Counted from the stretch's first letter, positions 1 through 6,083 are shown. The stretch is 6,255 nt of DNA from JAMLIA01 sp039810005 (GCA_039810005.1 JBDHWD010000158.1:1-6255), one strand, 5' to 3'. The notes: a model not told the origin generated them from the sequence alone. Translations and numbers: made by a program.

Positions 1-256
1 TGTGCCGTGTGTGGAATGTTGGTGTTTCGACGGCCGCGGTGTAACACCGCAGACATACAGCTAGGCCACCAGATCCGCCATTGTGGTGAGCGAGAGTCTA
101 CGGGTAACGCCGCTCATCGTCAATATCAATGTTGGAACAAGCATATAGTGTCTGGTTGGCGGCCGCTCGTTTCTGTCATGTGTCGCCCAGACAGCGCTCG
201 CGCAGCTGTGGTGTTGGGTGGGATGGCGTGGTGGGTGCCGCGCCGGGGTGTCCGGT
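1..256. other. Intergenic or non-coding stretch, no gene supported
   Basis: I see no convincing gene here. The open frames that cross the stretch run through the inverted-repeat element at 257-388, have no good ribosome binding site, and give low-complexity, Arg/Trp/Cys-rich translations unlike the neighbouring proteins. The only structure I noticed is a short perfect palindrome at 36-50. The base composition is more mixed than in the downstream genes, with tracts such as 121-151 that are richer in A and T, as expected of spacer DNA. A degraded gene cannot be excluded from sequence alone. Confidence 0.55.
36..50. repeat. 15-bp perfect palindrome GCGGTGTAACACCGC
   Basis: GCGGTGT and ACACCGC are exact reverse complements around a single central A. 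As RNA this would be only a 6-bp stem with a 3-nt loop, so a dimeric protein-binding site is the more natural reading. No promoter or gene can be tied to it inside the window; it could belong to a gene lying to the left. Its role is unknown. Confidence 0.35.
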
Positions 257-388
257 GGCCAAACGGGCGTATGCAATACGCCCCTACATGGGAAATGACT
301 TCTGTATCCATCATCTCAATCTATACGAATCTAGTGCGGCAAAGGCTAACAACAAATGTAGGGGCGTATTGCATAAGCCCGTCTGGCC
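257..388. repeat. 132-bp inverted-repeat element (MITE/REP-like)
   Basis: The left arm (257-289) and right arm (356-388) are reverse complements over 33 bp with two mismatches, separated by 66 bp (290-355) richer in A and T. Each arm also holds its own small palindrome: GGGCGTAT-GCA-ATACGCCC at 265-283, perfect, and the matching GGGCGTAT-TGC-ATAAGCCC at 362-380, with one changed base. The element therefore has nested dyad symmetry and would fold into a long hairpin in either strand. From memory, repeats of the GTAGGGGCGTATTGCATACGCCC type are scattered through several Chloroflexota and cyanobacterial genomes and give spurious ORFs reading GAYCIRP or MQYAPT, as happens here. It encodes no transposase, so it would be a non-autonomous or REP-type element. 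I see no clear target-site duplication. Confidence 0.75.
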
Positions 389-437
389 TCACGGTCAGAT
401 CAGATGGCAACCGACCGTAGCAAACGCCCCCGACATC

Positions 438-530
438 GCCCTGACCACACAGGTCAACGCCGCCCTGACTTGCCCTGTCCACGCATCCTTGACAGCCTGT
501 CCCTACACCTGTAATATATTTTTGACAGGT
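438..530. promoter_or_regulatory. Cluster of CCTGAC/CCTGTCC half-sites around the promoter (putative operators)
   Basis: GCCCTGAC occurs at 438-445 and 462-469, GCCCTGTCC at 472-480 and AGCCTGTCC at 495-503. Three dyads overlap them: TGACC-N5-GGTCA at 442-456, GACAG-C-CTGTC at 491-501 (overlapping the -35 box), and ACCTGT-N12-ACAGGT at 507-512 and 525-530, which brackets the -10 box and the expected start of transcription. Such a pattern fits binding of one or more dimeric regulators, possibly the winged-helix protein encoded just downstream acting on its own promoter. The regulator's identity is inference; only the repeats are seen. Confidence 0.5.
489..517 (+). promoter_or_regulatory. Near-consensus sigma-70 promoter for the wHTH/membrane-protein pair
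   Basis: TTGACA (489-494) and TAATAT (512-517) are separated by exactly 17 bp; the -35 box is perfect and the -10 box matches TATAAT at four of six positions. Transcription would start near 524, leaving roughly 29 nt before the ATG at 553. A second TTGACA at 522-527 has no -10 box at the right distance. The boxes sit inside dyads (491-501 and 507-530), so a bound repressor would block them directly. Confidence 0.7.
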
Positions 531-552
531 GAAAGGGAAGTGTGTCACCGAC

Positions 553-891
553 ATGACGAGCCTGACTGGAGATGAGCTGCTGCTGGCGCTCTCGGCGCTG
601 GCGAATCCCCACCGGCTGCGGATCATCGCGGCACTGAAGGGCCAGCGCAATTACGTCAGCCAGCTGGCGCGGGAGATCGGCATGAGCCGCCCCCTGCTGC
701 ACATGCACCTGCAGCGCCTGGAGCAGGCGGGGCTCGTCGTCGGCCATCTTGAGCTGTCGGAGGACGGCAAGGCGATGAAGTTTTTCGAGCTGACACCATT
801 TGCGATCACCCTGTCACCGGAAGAGATTGCCGAGGCCGTGCGCACACTGGGCAACGGCACGACAAGCGGAGGTACGGAGGAGCATCCGTGA
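553..891 (+). CDS. ArsR-like winged helix-turn-helix transcriptional regulator
   Basis: A 112-residue DNA-binding protein made almost entirely of one winged-helix domain. Helices at about 7-29 (ALANPHRLRIIAAL, the typical ArsR/HTH_20 opening) and 33-42 lead to the recognition helix around 45-60 (SRPLLHMHLQRLEQAG). A beta wing follows at about 61-80. The ATG at 553 is preferred over an in-frame GTG at 529, because that GTG lies only about 5 nt beyond the predicted transcription start; a weak GGGAAG (535-540) precedes the ATG. The protein has no cysteine and no ArsR metal-binding motif, so metal sensing is unlikely. The C-terminal tail (about 88-112) is acidic and Gly/Thr-rich. Its stop overlaps the start of the next gene in GTGA, which implies translational coupling and a joint function. 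It probably autoregulates through the dyads in its promoter, and may take a signal from the membrane partner; both points are inference. Confidence 0.8.
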   Translation: MTSLTGDELLLALSALANPHRLRIIAALKGQRNYVSQLAREIGMSRPLLHMHLQRLEQAGLVVGHLELSEDGKAMKFFELTPFAITLSPEEIAEAVRTLGNGTTSGGTEEHP

Positions 892-1238
892 ACCACACGA
901 TCCTGACTCGGCTCGACCCAATACCGCTGGCGGTGTCCCACAACGGCGTCCCGAACGACGTCTGGAGCGGCTGGGGCAGCGTCATCATGGCCGTTGGCGG
1001 CATGGTTCTCATCGGCCTGCTGCTGGCGCTGATCATCTGGCAGGTGTTCCGCACAGCGCAGTCGAAGATCGTCGTCGCCGAGACCGTCGCTCGCGACGAG
1101 GAGTACCGCAAGCTCGCCGAGCAGACCGCCACCGCGCAGGACAAGCTGGCCAGCCAGCAGCAGCGCATCGCCGATGACATGGCCGATCTGCGCGAGCGCA
1201 TTACGGCGATCGAGCGGATGCTGAGCGAGGTCGGCTGA
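888..1238 (+). CDS. Single-pass membrane protein with PspB-like C-terminal coiled coil
   Basis: A 116-residue protein of uncertain family. An N-terminal stretch of about 30 residues precedes one hydrophobic helix at about 31-54 (VIMAVGGMVLIGLLLALIIW). A charged, heptad-rich helix follows at about 65-113, likely a cytoplasmic coiled coil. The end, LRERITAIERMLSEVG, resembles the C-terminus of phage-shock protein PspB (MRERIQALESILDAE, recalled from E. coli). The order, one TM helix then a coiled coil, is also that of PspB, although this protein is longer than the usual 75 or so residues. The GTG start is fixed by the 4-nt overlap with the upstream stop and by GGAGGAG at 876-882, 5 nt before it; the next Met lies inside the TM helix. 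The pairing with a winged-helix regulator suggests that the membrane protein senses envelope state or tethers the regulator. No PspA or PspC homologue is in the window, so a Psp assignment is tentative; otherwise treat it as a hypothetical membrane protein. Confidence 0.75.
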   Translation: MNHTILTRLDPIPLAVSHNGVPNDVWSGWGSVIMAVGGMVLIGLLLALIIWQVFRTAQSKIVVAETVARDEEYRKLAEQTATAQDKLASQQQRIADDMADLRERITAIERMLSEVG

Positions 1239-1240
1239 GG

Positions 1241-1256
1241 CTGTCCGGTTGGACAG
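1241..1256. promoter_or_regulatory. Perfect inverted repeat CTGTCC-N4-GGACAG (putative operator)
   Basis: Six-base arms CTGTCC and GGACAG flank GGTT, beginning 2 nt after the stop of the preceding gene and ending 1 nt before the -35 box of the padR promoter. With only 6 bp of stem and no T run, it is a poor terminator and a good candidate operator. An identical pair of arms with the same 4-nt spacing recurs at 6177-6192, and the half-site is also repeated around the promoter at 489-517. The binding protein is unknown; the PadR protein and the winged-helix protein of this locus are both candidates. Confidence 0.6.
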
Positions 1257-1257
1257 G

Positions 1258-1285
1258 TTGACGGTCGTATTCGCTTCTATATACT
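1258..1285 (+). promoter_or_regulatory. Sigma-70-type promoter of the padR gene
   Basis: TTGACG (1258-1263) and TATACT (1280-1285) are 16 bp apart, close to consensus. The surrounding bases are clearly richer in A and T than the local average. Transcription would begin near 1292, at the left edge of a 12-bp palindrome, giving a leader of about 27 nt. No other strong promoter is evident before the ABC genes, so this one may serve the whole padR-ABC-MMPL unit. Confidence 0.6.
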
Positions 1286-1290
1286 CGGAA

Positions 1291-1302
1291 CCGGATATCC
1301 GG
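1291..1302. promoter_or_regulatory. 12-bp palindrome CCGGATATCCGG at the expected padR transcription start
   Basis: A perfect 12-bp palindrome lies just downstream of the -10 box, and it is overlapped by a direct repeat CGGAAC at 1286-1291 and 1300-1305. Its position at the start of transcription is the usual place for an autorepressor site, and PadR proteins commonly repress their own genes. It does not match the ATGT-N8-ACAT operator described for some PadR proteins, so the assignment rests on position and symmetry only. Confidence 0.4.
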
Positions 1303-1318
1303 AACGGAAAGGCCACCA

Positions 1319-1954
1319 ATGGCTCAGAAGCGACCCGCCAACCCCCTTGCCCTCGCCGTGCTCGGCTGTCTATACGAGCGGCCAATGCACCCGTATGAGA
1401 TGGCGAGTGTCCTGCGCACCCGCGGCAAGGACTCCAGTATCAAGATTAACTATGGGTCGCTCTACACTGTCGTCGATTCGCTTCAGCGGCGCAAGCTGAT
1501 CGAGCCGCACGAGACGCAGCGCGAGGGTCGCCGACCGGAGCGCACTGTCTATCGGCTGACCAATCAGGGCCGGGTCTCGCTGGTCGACTGGCTGAGCGAC
1601 ATGATCAGCCAGCCGGTCAAGGAGTTCACGCAGTTCGAGGCGGCGCTGTCGTTTCTGGCGGTCCTGCCGCCAGAGGAGGTCGCCGAGCTGCTGCAGGAAC
1701 GAGTCGGGCTGCTGGATCTTGAAATCCACCAGTTACGTGCCGTGCTCGGCATGACGATCGAGCGGAAGCTCCCGCGGCTCTTCACTGTCGAGACGGAGTA
1801 TTGGCTAATGCTACGGGAAGCCGAGCTGGCCTGGGTTCGTGAGCTGGCGGATGAAATCGCCGAGGGTCGGCTGGACAGCATGAACATGTGGCGGGAGATT
1901 CAGCGCGAGATCGACGAACGACACGAGGCGGAAGGAGCGGGGGAGATGTCATGA
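1319..1954 (+). CDS. PadR-family transcriptional regulator
   Basis: A 211-residue regulator with the full two-part PadR layout. The N-terminal winged helix (about 8-88) shows the family hallmarks: LAVLGCLYERPMHPYEMA at 12-29, INYGSLYTVVDSLQRRKLIE at 43-62 (helix with recognition residues), and RRPERTVYRLTNQGR at 71-85 (wing). The C-terminal Vir_act_alpha_C-type helical dimerisation region (about 95-180) includes the FEAALSFLAVLPPEE stretch at 106-120 and a conserved-looking aromatic run (YWLMLREAELAW) at 161-172, and ends in a charged tail. The ATG is preceded by GGAAAGG (1306-1312) at 6 nt. PadR proteins are usually ligand-responsive repressors of detoxification or multidrug-export genes, bound at palindromes near their own promoters. 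Here the gene lies directly before a DrrAB exporter and an MMPL pump in the same direction, so these are its likely targets. The ligand cannot be told from sequence. Confidence 0.92.
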   Translation: MAQKRPANPLALAVLGCLYERPMHPYEMASVLRTRGKDSSIKINYGSLYTVVDSLQRRKLIEPHETQREGRRPERTVYRLTNQGRVSLVDWLSDMISQPVKEFTQFEAALSFLAVLPPEEVAELLQERVGLLDLEIHQLRAVLGMTIERKLPRLFTVETEYWLMLREAELAWVRELADEIAEGRLDSMNMWREIQREIDERHEAEGAGEMS

Positions 1955-1975
1955 CCCCTGAGTAAGAACGCCACA

Positions 1976-2012
1976 GCCCCCGGCGCGGTGCGGCAACACC
2001 ATCGCCGAGGGC
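1976..2012 (+). other. Two-tier GC-rich hairpin between padR and the ABC ATPase gene
   Basis: An outer stem pairs 1976-1985 with 2003-2012 (10 positions, one C-A mismatch at 1980/2008). An inner stem pairs GGTG (1987-1990) with CACC (1997-2000) around the loop CGGCAA. It starts 21 nt after the padR stop and has no T run behind it, so it is not a classic intrinsic terminator. It could act as a partial terminator, an RNA-processing or stability barrier separating padR from the pump genes, or an operator. In a minus-strand transcript the mismatch would become a G-U pair, so the orientation is not settled. Confidence 0.45.
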
Positions 2013-2078
2013 CGTTGATCCGCGATGCCTCTCCGACGAGCGAAGTTCGGCACACACGGCGCATTCCAATTGTAGCCG

Positions 2079-2120
2079 GATCGAGCTCGTCCGAGGCGCA
2101 ACCTCATAAGGAGCTCGATC
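2079..2120 (+). promoter_or_regulatory. Hairpin overlapping the ABC ATPase ribosome binding site
   Basis: GATCGAGCTC (2079-2088) is the exact reverse complement of GAGCTCGATC (2111-2120), whose last base abuts the ATG at 2121. Between them a 4-bp inner stem, GAGG (2093-2096) with CCTC (2102-2105), shortens the loop. The Shine-Dalgarno AAGGAG (2108-2113) lies half in the internal loop and half in the outer stem, and the whole spacer to the start codon is paired. If formed, this would limit ribosome access to the export operon. The same symmetry could instead be a DNA operator. The pairing is seen; the control function is inference. Confidence 0.5.
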
Positions 2121-3143
2121 ATGACCGCGACGCACCCAGCGCCGGTCCATGCCGACCATGCCATTAATCACCTGGCCATAGCGGCACGTGATCTGGTCAA
2201 AACCTACCGCAACGATGTTCGCGCGCTCGATGGGCTGAGCTTCGAGGTTGAGGCCGGCACCATCTTCGCCCTGCTCGGTCCGAATGGCGCGGGCAAGTCC
2301 ACGGCTGTCCGCATCCTCACCACGCTCGCCCGGGCCGATTCCGGCACGGCAACCATCGCCGGGTTCGATGTCGCCCGCCAGACCGAGCAGGTCCGCCGCT
2401 CCATCGGCTACGTCAGCCAGAAGCCGGCCCTCGATCTCGATGCGACCGGCAGGGAGAACCTCACCCTCCAGGGCCGGGTCTATGGGCTCAATGGCCCGGC
2501 GCTCAAAGCCCGGGTTGACGCACTGCTGGAACGCAACGGGCTGATCAAAGCAGCCGACCGCATCACCCGCACCTGGTCCGGCGGCATGCAGCGCAAGCTC
2601 GATGTCGCAATGGGCCTCATCCATGCGCCGCAGGTGCTCTTCCTCGACGAGCCGACGACCGGCCTCGATCCGGAGGCGCGCGCTGACCTGTGGGCCGAAA
2701 TCGCCCGATTGGCGCGCGAGGATCAGGTAACGATCCTGCTGACAACGCACTACCTCGACGAAGCCGACCGCTTGGCCGACCGGCTGGCGATCATCGATCA
2801 CGGCGCACTGATCGTCGAAGGCGTGCCGGAACAGCTCAAGTCTTCGCTGCATGGCGACACCATCCGCATCGAACTGGACCAGCCGGGCGCGTTGCAGATC
2901 GAAGCAGCACGCGCTGCCATCGGCGACATCGCCGGAGTCTCCAGCGTCTCCGTTCAGGACAGCGTCATCCGCGCCCGAGCAATCCGTGGGCCAGCGACGA
3001 TCCCGGCGGCGCTGAGCGCGCTCGACGCGGCCGACATTCCGGTCGCAGCGGCAACCGTCGCCCGCCCGACGCTGGATGACGTCTATCTGCGCTACACCGG
3101 TCGCGCGTTCCAGCGGGACGGCGCTGAGGAGGTGGAGCGATGA
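2121..3143 (+). CDS. DrrA-type ABC transporter ATP-binding protein
   Basis: A 340-residue cytoplasmic ATPase that powers the DrrB-like permease encoded next. All nucleotide-binding motifs are intact: Walker A GPNGAGKST (53-61), Q-loop Gln100, signature WSGGM (152-156, the SGGM form usual in DrrA proteins in place of LSGGQ), Walker B VLFLDEP (172-178), D-loop GLDP (181-184) and switch His210. Beyond about residue 235 comes the C-terminal DUF4162-like domain typical of daunorubicin-resistance ATPases, ending in PTLDDVYLRYTG (316-327), the DrrA hallmark. The length is normal for the family. The ATG follows AAGGAG at 7 nt inside a possible hairpin. The stop overlaps the permease start in ATGA, so the two subunits are translationally coupled. 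DrrA-type pumps export hydrophobic antibiotics or lipids; the substrate here is unknown. Confidence 0.95.
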   Translation: MTATHPAPVHADHAINHLAIAARDLVKTYRNDVRALDGLSFEVEAGTIFALLGPNGAGKSTAVRILTTLARADSGTATIAGFDVARQTEQVRRSIGYVSQKPALDLDATGRENLTLQGRVYGLNGPALKARVDALLERNGLIKAADRITRTWSGGMQRKLDVAMGLIHAPQVLFLDEPTTGLDPEARADLWAEIARLAREDQVTILLTTHYLDEADRLADRLAIIDHGALIVEGVPEQLKSSLHGDTIRIELDQPGALQIEAARAAIGDIAGVSSVSVQDSVIRARAIRGPATIPAALSALDAADIPVAAATVARPTLDDVYLRYTGRAFQRDGAEEVER

Positions 3144-3913
3144 GTGCACTCCGCGATACCTGGTATCTGACCGCTCGGCATCTGCACACCTTCATCCGCC
3201 AGCCGTGGAACGTAGTGCTGACGCTCATCCAGCCGATCGTCTATCTGCTGCTCTTCGGCGCGCTGTTTCGGCGCATCGCCGACCTGCCCGGCTTCACGAA
3301 TACCTCGTACATCACCTTCCTGACGCCCGGGATCATCGCGGTCAGTGCGCTCTACACCGGCGGCTGGCTCGGCGTGTCGGTCGTTGTCGATCTCGAACGC
3401 GGCGTCCTCGACCGCTTCCTGGTCTCGCCGGTCTCCCGAACGGCGCTCATCCTCGGGCGGCTCATCCAGACAGCGCTGATGACGGCGATCCAGACGGTCA
3501 TCCTGGTCGTCCTAGCCTGGCTGGTCGGGGCGCGCTTCCCCGGCGGCGTGGCGCAGATCGGCGCGATGCTGATCGGCGGGATGCTGCTGACGGCCGGATT
3601 CGGCGCACTCTCGACAGCGACGGCGATCGTCGTTCGCCAGCAGGAGTCAATCATCGGGATGAATCAGATCCTGCTGCTCCCGATGACGTTCGTCTCCACG
3701 ATCTTCATCGCCCGCGATCTGATGCCTGGCTGGATGCAGCAGATCGCGCGATTCAACCCGCTCGACTGGGCTGTCCAGATCAGCCGCGTTGCCGATGGCG
3801 GCGCGATCGACTGGAGCATCGTCGTCAGCCGTGGCGCGCTGCTCATGGCGCTGACGCTGGGCGCAGTCTGGCTGGCGACACGCTGCTTCCGCGTCTATCA
3901 GCAGGCACTCTGA
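3140..3913 (+). CDS. DrrB-type ABC-2 family transporter permease
   Basis: A 257-residue inner-membrane permease with six predicted helices at about 23-43, 60-82, 107-130, 138-160, 171-192 and 228-246. The ABC-2 family signs are clear: FLTPGIIAVSALY (60-72) and the cytoplasmic loop RGVLDRFLVSPVSRTALILG (87-106) between helices 2 and 3, where the ATPase is thought to dock. Near the end comes RFNPLDWAVQISR (204-216), the NP-containing motif before the last helix. It has no ATPase domain of its own and presumably works as a homodimer with two copies of the upstream ATPase. The ATG sits in an ATGA overlap with that gene and has an excellent AGGAGGT (3127-3133) at 6 nt. Its stop is 34 nt before the MMPL gene. 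Confidence 0.94.
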   Translation: MSALRDTWYLTARHLHTFIRQPWNVVLTLIQPIVYLLLFGALFRRIADLPGFTNTSYITFLTPGIIAVSALYTGGWLGVSVVVDLERGVLDRFLVSPVSRTALILGRLIQTALMTAIQTVILVVLAWLVGARFPGGVAQIGAMLIGGMLLTAGFGALSTATAIVVRQQESIIGMNQILLLPMTFVSTIFIARDLMPGWMQQIARFNPLDWAVQISRVADGGAIDWSIVVSRGALLMALTLGAVWLATRCFRVYQQAL

Positions 3914-3947
3914 CCCTCACCTTCTTCCATTGAAAGGCATCCACGCT

Positions 3948-6083
3948 ATGGCTTTGACATCTCCGCCCGGGGGCGATTCGGGCGTTCGCACGAAATTAGC
4001 AAGCATCCCCTCCGGACGACGCAGCAAGTGGCTGATCGTCCTGCTCTGGGTCGTCATCCTGGCAGTGGCATCGCCGCTTGCCGGCAAGCTCACCTCGGTC
4101 GAGGATAACGACACCGCCACCTGGCTACCGCAGAACGCCGAATCGCTGGCCGTGGCGACCGCCGAGGAGGAGATCTCGGCCGGCGACCAGATGCCCGCCG
4201 TCATCGTCTACCACCGCGACGGCGGGCTGCTCGCCGGCGACCACGAGGCGATCGAAGCGGATCGCCAGGCGCTGTCCGATCTCTTCCCGAGTACGCCACC
4301 AAGCCCAGCCATCCCTTCCGAGGATGGGCAGGCAGTGATCTTCACTGTCCCGCTGGCAGTCGCTGAGGACGAGGATCTCGCCAACGGCGTCGACGCGATC
4401 CGTGAGCAAGTTCATGACGCACCGGACGGGCTACAGGTGAAGGTCACCGGTCCGGCCGGATTCACGATGGACCTGGCCAACGTCTTCTCCGGCGTCGACA
4501 CGACGCTGCTGCTGGCGACCGCCGGTGTTGTCGCAGCATTGTTGCTGCTGACCTATCGCAGCCCGTTCCTCTGGCTCATCCCGCTGCTGTCGGTCGCGTT
4601 CGCTCACCAGCTTGCCGGCGCGACGGTCTACGGGCTGGCGAAGTCGGTCGGGCTGACGCTGAACGGACAGAGTGGCGGCATCCTGCCGGTGCTGGTCTTC
4701 GGCGCCGGCACCGATTACGCGCTGCTGCTGATCGCGCGCTACCGCGAGGAGCTGCGCCGCCACGAGGACAAGCACGAGGCGATGGCGTTCGCCCTGCGCC
4801 AGGCCGGGCCGGCCATCGTCGCTTCCGGCGCGACCGTTGTCGTCGGGCTGCTCTGCCTGCTGGCTGCCGATCTGAATCCGACGCGCAGCCTGGGGCCGGT
4901 CGGCGCAGCCGGTATCGTCGCCGCCCTGCTGGCGATGCTGACGCTGCTGCCTGCCCTGCTGGTGATCTTCGGCCGCCGCTTGTTCTGGCCGTTCATCCCC
5001 CACTTCGGGTCGGCAAGCCACGAGGCGTCTGGTATCTGGTCGCGGGTCGGCGGCTGGGTCGCGCGTCGGCCGCGTCCGGTCTGGATCACGACCGTCGCCC
5101 TGCTGGCGATCCTGGCTAGCGGCCTGCTCGGCATCGACACCAACCTGCCGCAGGAGAATCAGTTCCGCAACGAGCCGGAGGCGATCAGTGGTCAGAAGCT
5201 CATCGCCGAAAGCTTCCCAGCCGGTTCGGGCGCTCCGGCAACAATCATCACCAGCGCCGCAGCAGCCGATGCCGTCTCTGCGGCCGCGAGCGATGTGTCC
5301 GGCGTCGCACTGGTCGAGCCGCGCGGAGGCGATGCCGACCGCGCGGTGCTGGCGGCGACGCTCACGGCAGAGCCGGGCAGCCAGGCGGCATTCGACACGA
5401 TCGACCGACTGCGCGATGCGGTCCACGCCGTCCCGGAGGCCAACGCCATCGTCGGGGGCAACGACGCCATCAGCCTGGACATCGCTCGGGCCAGCGAGCG
5501 CGATAGCGCGGTCATCATGCCGCTGATCCTGCTGATCGTCGTCGTCATCCTGGCCGTGCTGCTGCGCTCGATTGTCGCGCCGCTCGTGCTGCTCGGTACG
5601 GTTGTGCTGTCGTTCGCCGCCGCACTCGGGACAAGCGTCGTCGTCTTCGACCGCGTCTTCGGCTTCGCCGGCATGGACCCATCGACACCGCTGCTGGCGT
5701 TCGTCTTCCTGATCGCGCTGGGGATCGACTACAACATCTTCCTGATGGGTCGCGTCCACGAAGAGGCGGCGCAGATCGGCACGCGGGCCGGCATGCTCCG
5801 TGGCCTCGCTGTGACCGGCGGCGTCATCACTTCGGCAGGCCTGGTGCTGGCGGCGACGTTCGCCGTGCTCGGCGTACTGCCGCTGGTGTCAATGACCGAG
5901 CTCGGCTTCATCGTCGCCTTCGGCGTCCTGCTCGACACGCTGATCGTCCGGTCGATCCTCGTCCCGGCGCTGACATTCGACATCGGTCCGACGATCTGGT
6001 GGCCCAGCCGCCTGGCGCAACCAGAGGCAGTCGTCAGCCGGCCTGCGCCGGGGCTACAACCTCTCGAAGCCATCGAGCAATAG
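3948..6083 (+). CDS. MMPL-family (RND-type) transporter
   Basis: A 711-residue exporter of the MmpL/YdfJ/ActII-3-like branch of the RND superfamily, driven by the proton gradient. It is an internal duplication with 12 predicted helices: TM1 at about 28-46, an outer loop at 47-184, TM2-6 at about 185-342, TM7 at about 377-396, an outer loop at 397-520 and TM8-12 at about 521-675. The paired Asp-Tyr motifs expected of proton relay are intact in TM4 (GAGTDYALLLIARYREE, D256-Y257) and TM10 (GIDYNIFLMGRVHEE, D594-Y595). The outer loops are modest, with no added domains, and the C-terminal tail is short (about 35 residues), unlike the long tails of some mycobacterial MmpL proteins. I chose the ATG at 3948, behind AAAGG at 3933-3937, over an in-frame TTG at 3930 that has no ribosome binding site. 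It follows the ABC permease by 34 nt and likely shares its transcript. The substrate is unknown; hydrophobic drugs, lipids or terpenoids are typical. Confidence 0.94.
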   Translation: MALTSPPGGDSGVRTKLASIPSGRRSKWLIVLLWVVILAVASPLAGKLTSVEDNDTATWLPQNAESLAVATAEEEISAGDQMPAVIVYHRDGGLLAGDHEAIEADRQALSDLFPSTPPSPAIPSEDGQAVIFTVPLAVAEDEDLANGVDAIREQVHDAPDGLQVKVTGPAGFTMDLANVFSGVDTTLLLATAGVVAALLLLTYRSPFLWLIPLLSVAFAHQLAGATVYGLAKSVGLTLNGQSGGILPVLVFGAGTDYALLLIARYREELRRHEDKHEAMAFALRQAGPAIVASGATVVVGLLCLLAADLNPTRSLGPVGAAGIVAALLAMLTLLPALLVIFGRRLFWPFIPHFGSASHEASGIWSRVGGWVARRPRPVWITTVALLAILASGLLGIDTNLPQENQFRNEPEAISGQKLIAESFPAGSGAPATIITSAAAADAVSAAASDVSGVALVEPRGGDADRAVLAATLTAEPGSQAAFDTIDRLRDAVHAVPEANAIVGGNDAISLDIARASERDSAVIMPLILLIVVVILAVLLRSIVAPLVLLGTVVLSFAAALGTSVVVFDRVFGFAGMDPSTPLLAFVFLIALGIDYNIFLMGRVHEEAAQIGTRAGMLRGLAVTGGVITSAGLVLAATFAVLGVLPLVSMTELGFIVAFGVLLDTLIVRSILVPALTFDIGPTIWWPSRLAQPEAVVSRPAPGLQPLEAIEQ

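Noticed and set aside
257..388. Inverted and direct repeats as a CRISPR array
   Set aside because: There are only two copies, in opposite orientation, with no spacer series and no cas genes.
529..552. GTG start at 529 for the winged-helix regulator
   Set aside because: It lies about 5 nt from the predicted transcription start with no room for a ribosome binding site, and the eight extra residues fall outside the domain.
7..575. Open frames on both strands across 7-420, 61-276, 126-314, 129-575 and 321-650
   Set aside because: They run through the inverted-repeat element and give the repeat-derived peptides MQYAPT and GAYCI; they lack ribosome binding sites and protein-like composition, and the longer ones overlap the regulator gene or its promoter.
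1241..1256. Inverted repeat after the membrane-protein gene as an intrinsic terminator
   Set aside because: The stem is only 6 bp, no T run follows, and it abuts a promoter and is repeated elsewhere in intergenic DNA, all of which fits an operator better.
1782..3149. 455-codon minus-strand open frame opposite the ABC ATPase
   Set aside because: It lies antisense to a clearly assigned gene and is Arg/Asp/Gly-rich with no recognisable domain, as expected of an open antisense frame in high-GC coding DNA.
3930..3947. TTG start at 3930 for the MMPL gene
   Set aside because: No Shine-Dalgarno precedes it, while AAAGG at 3933-3937 is well placed for the ATG at 3948.
4431..5759. 442-codon minus-strand open frame opposite the MMPL gene
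   Set aside because: Its translation is a low-complexity Gln/Arg/Asp-rich string made by reading transmembrane codons in reverse; the plus-strand protein has full family motifs.
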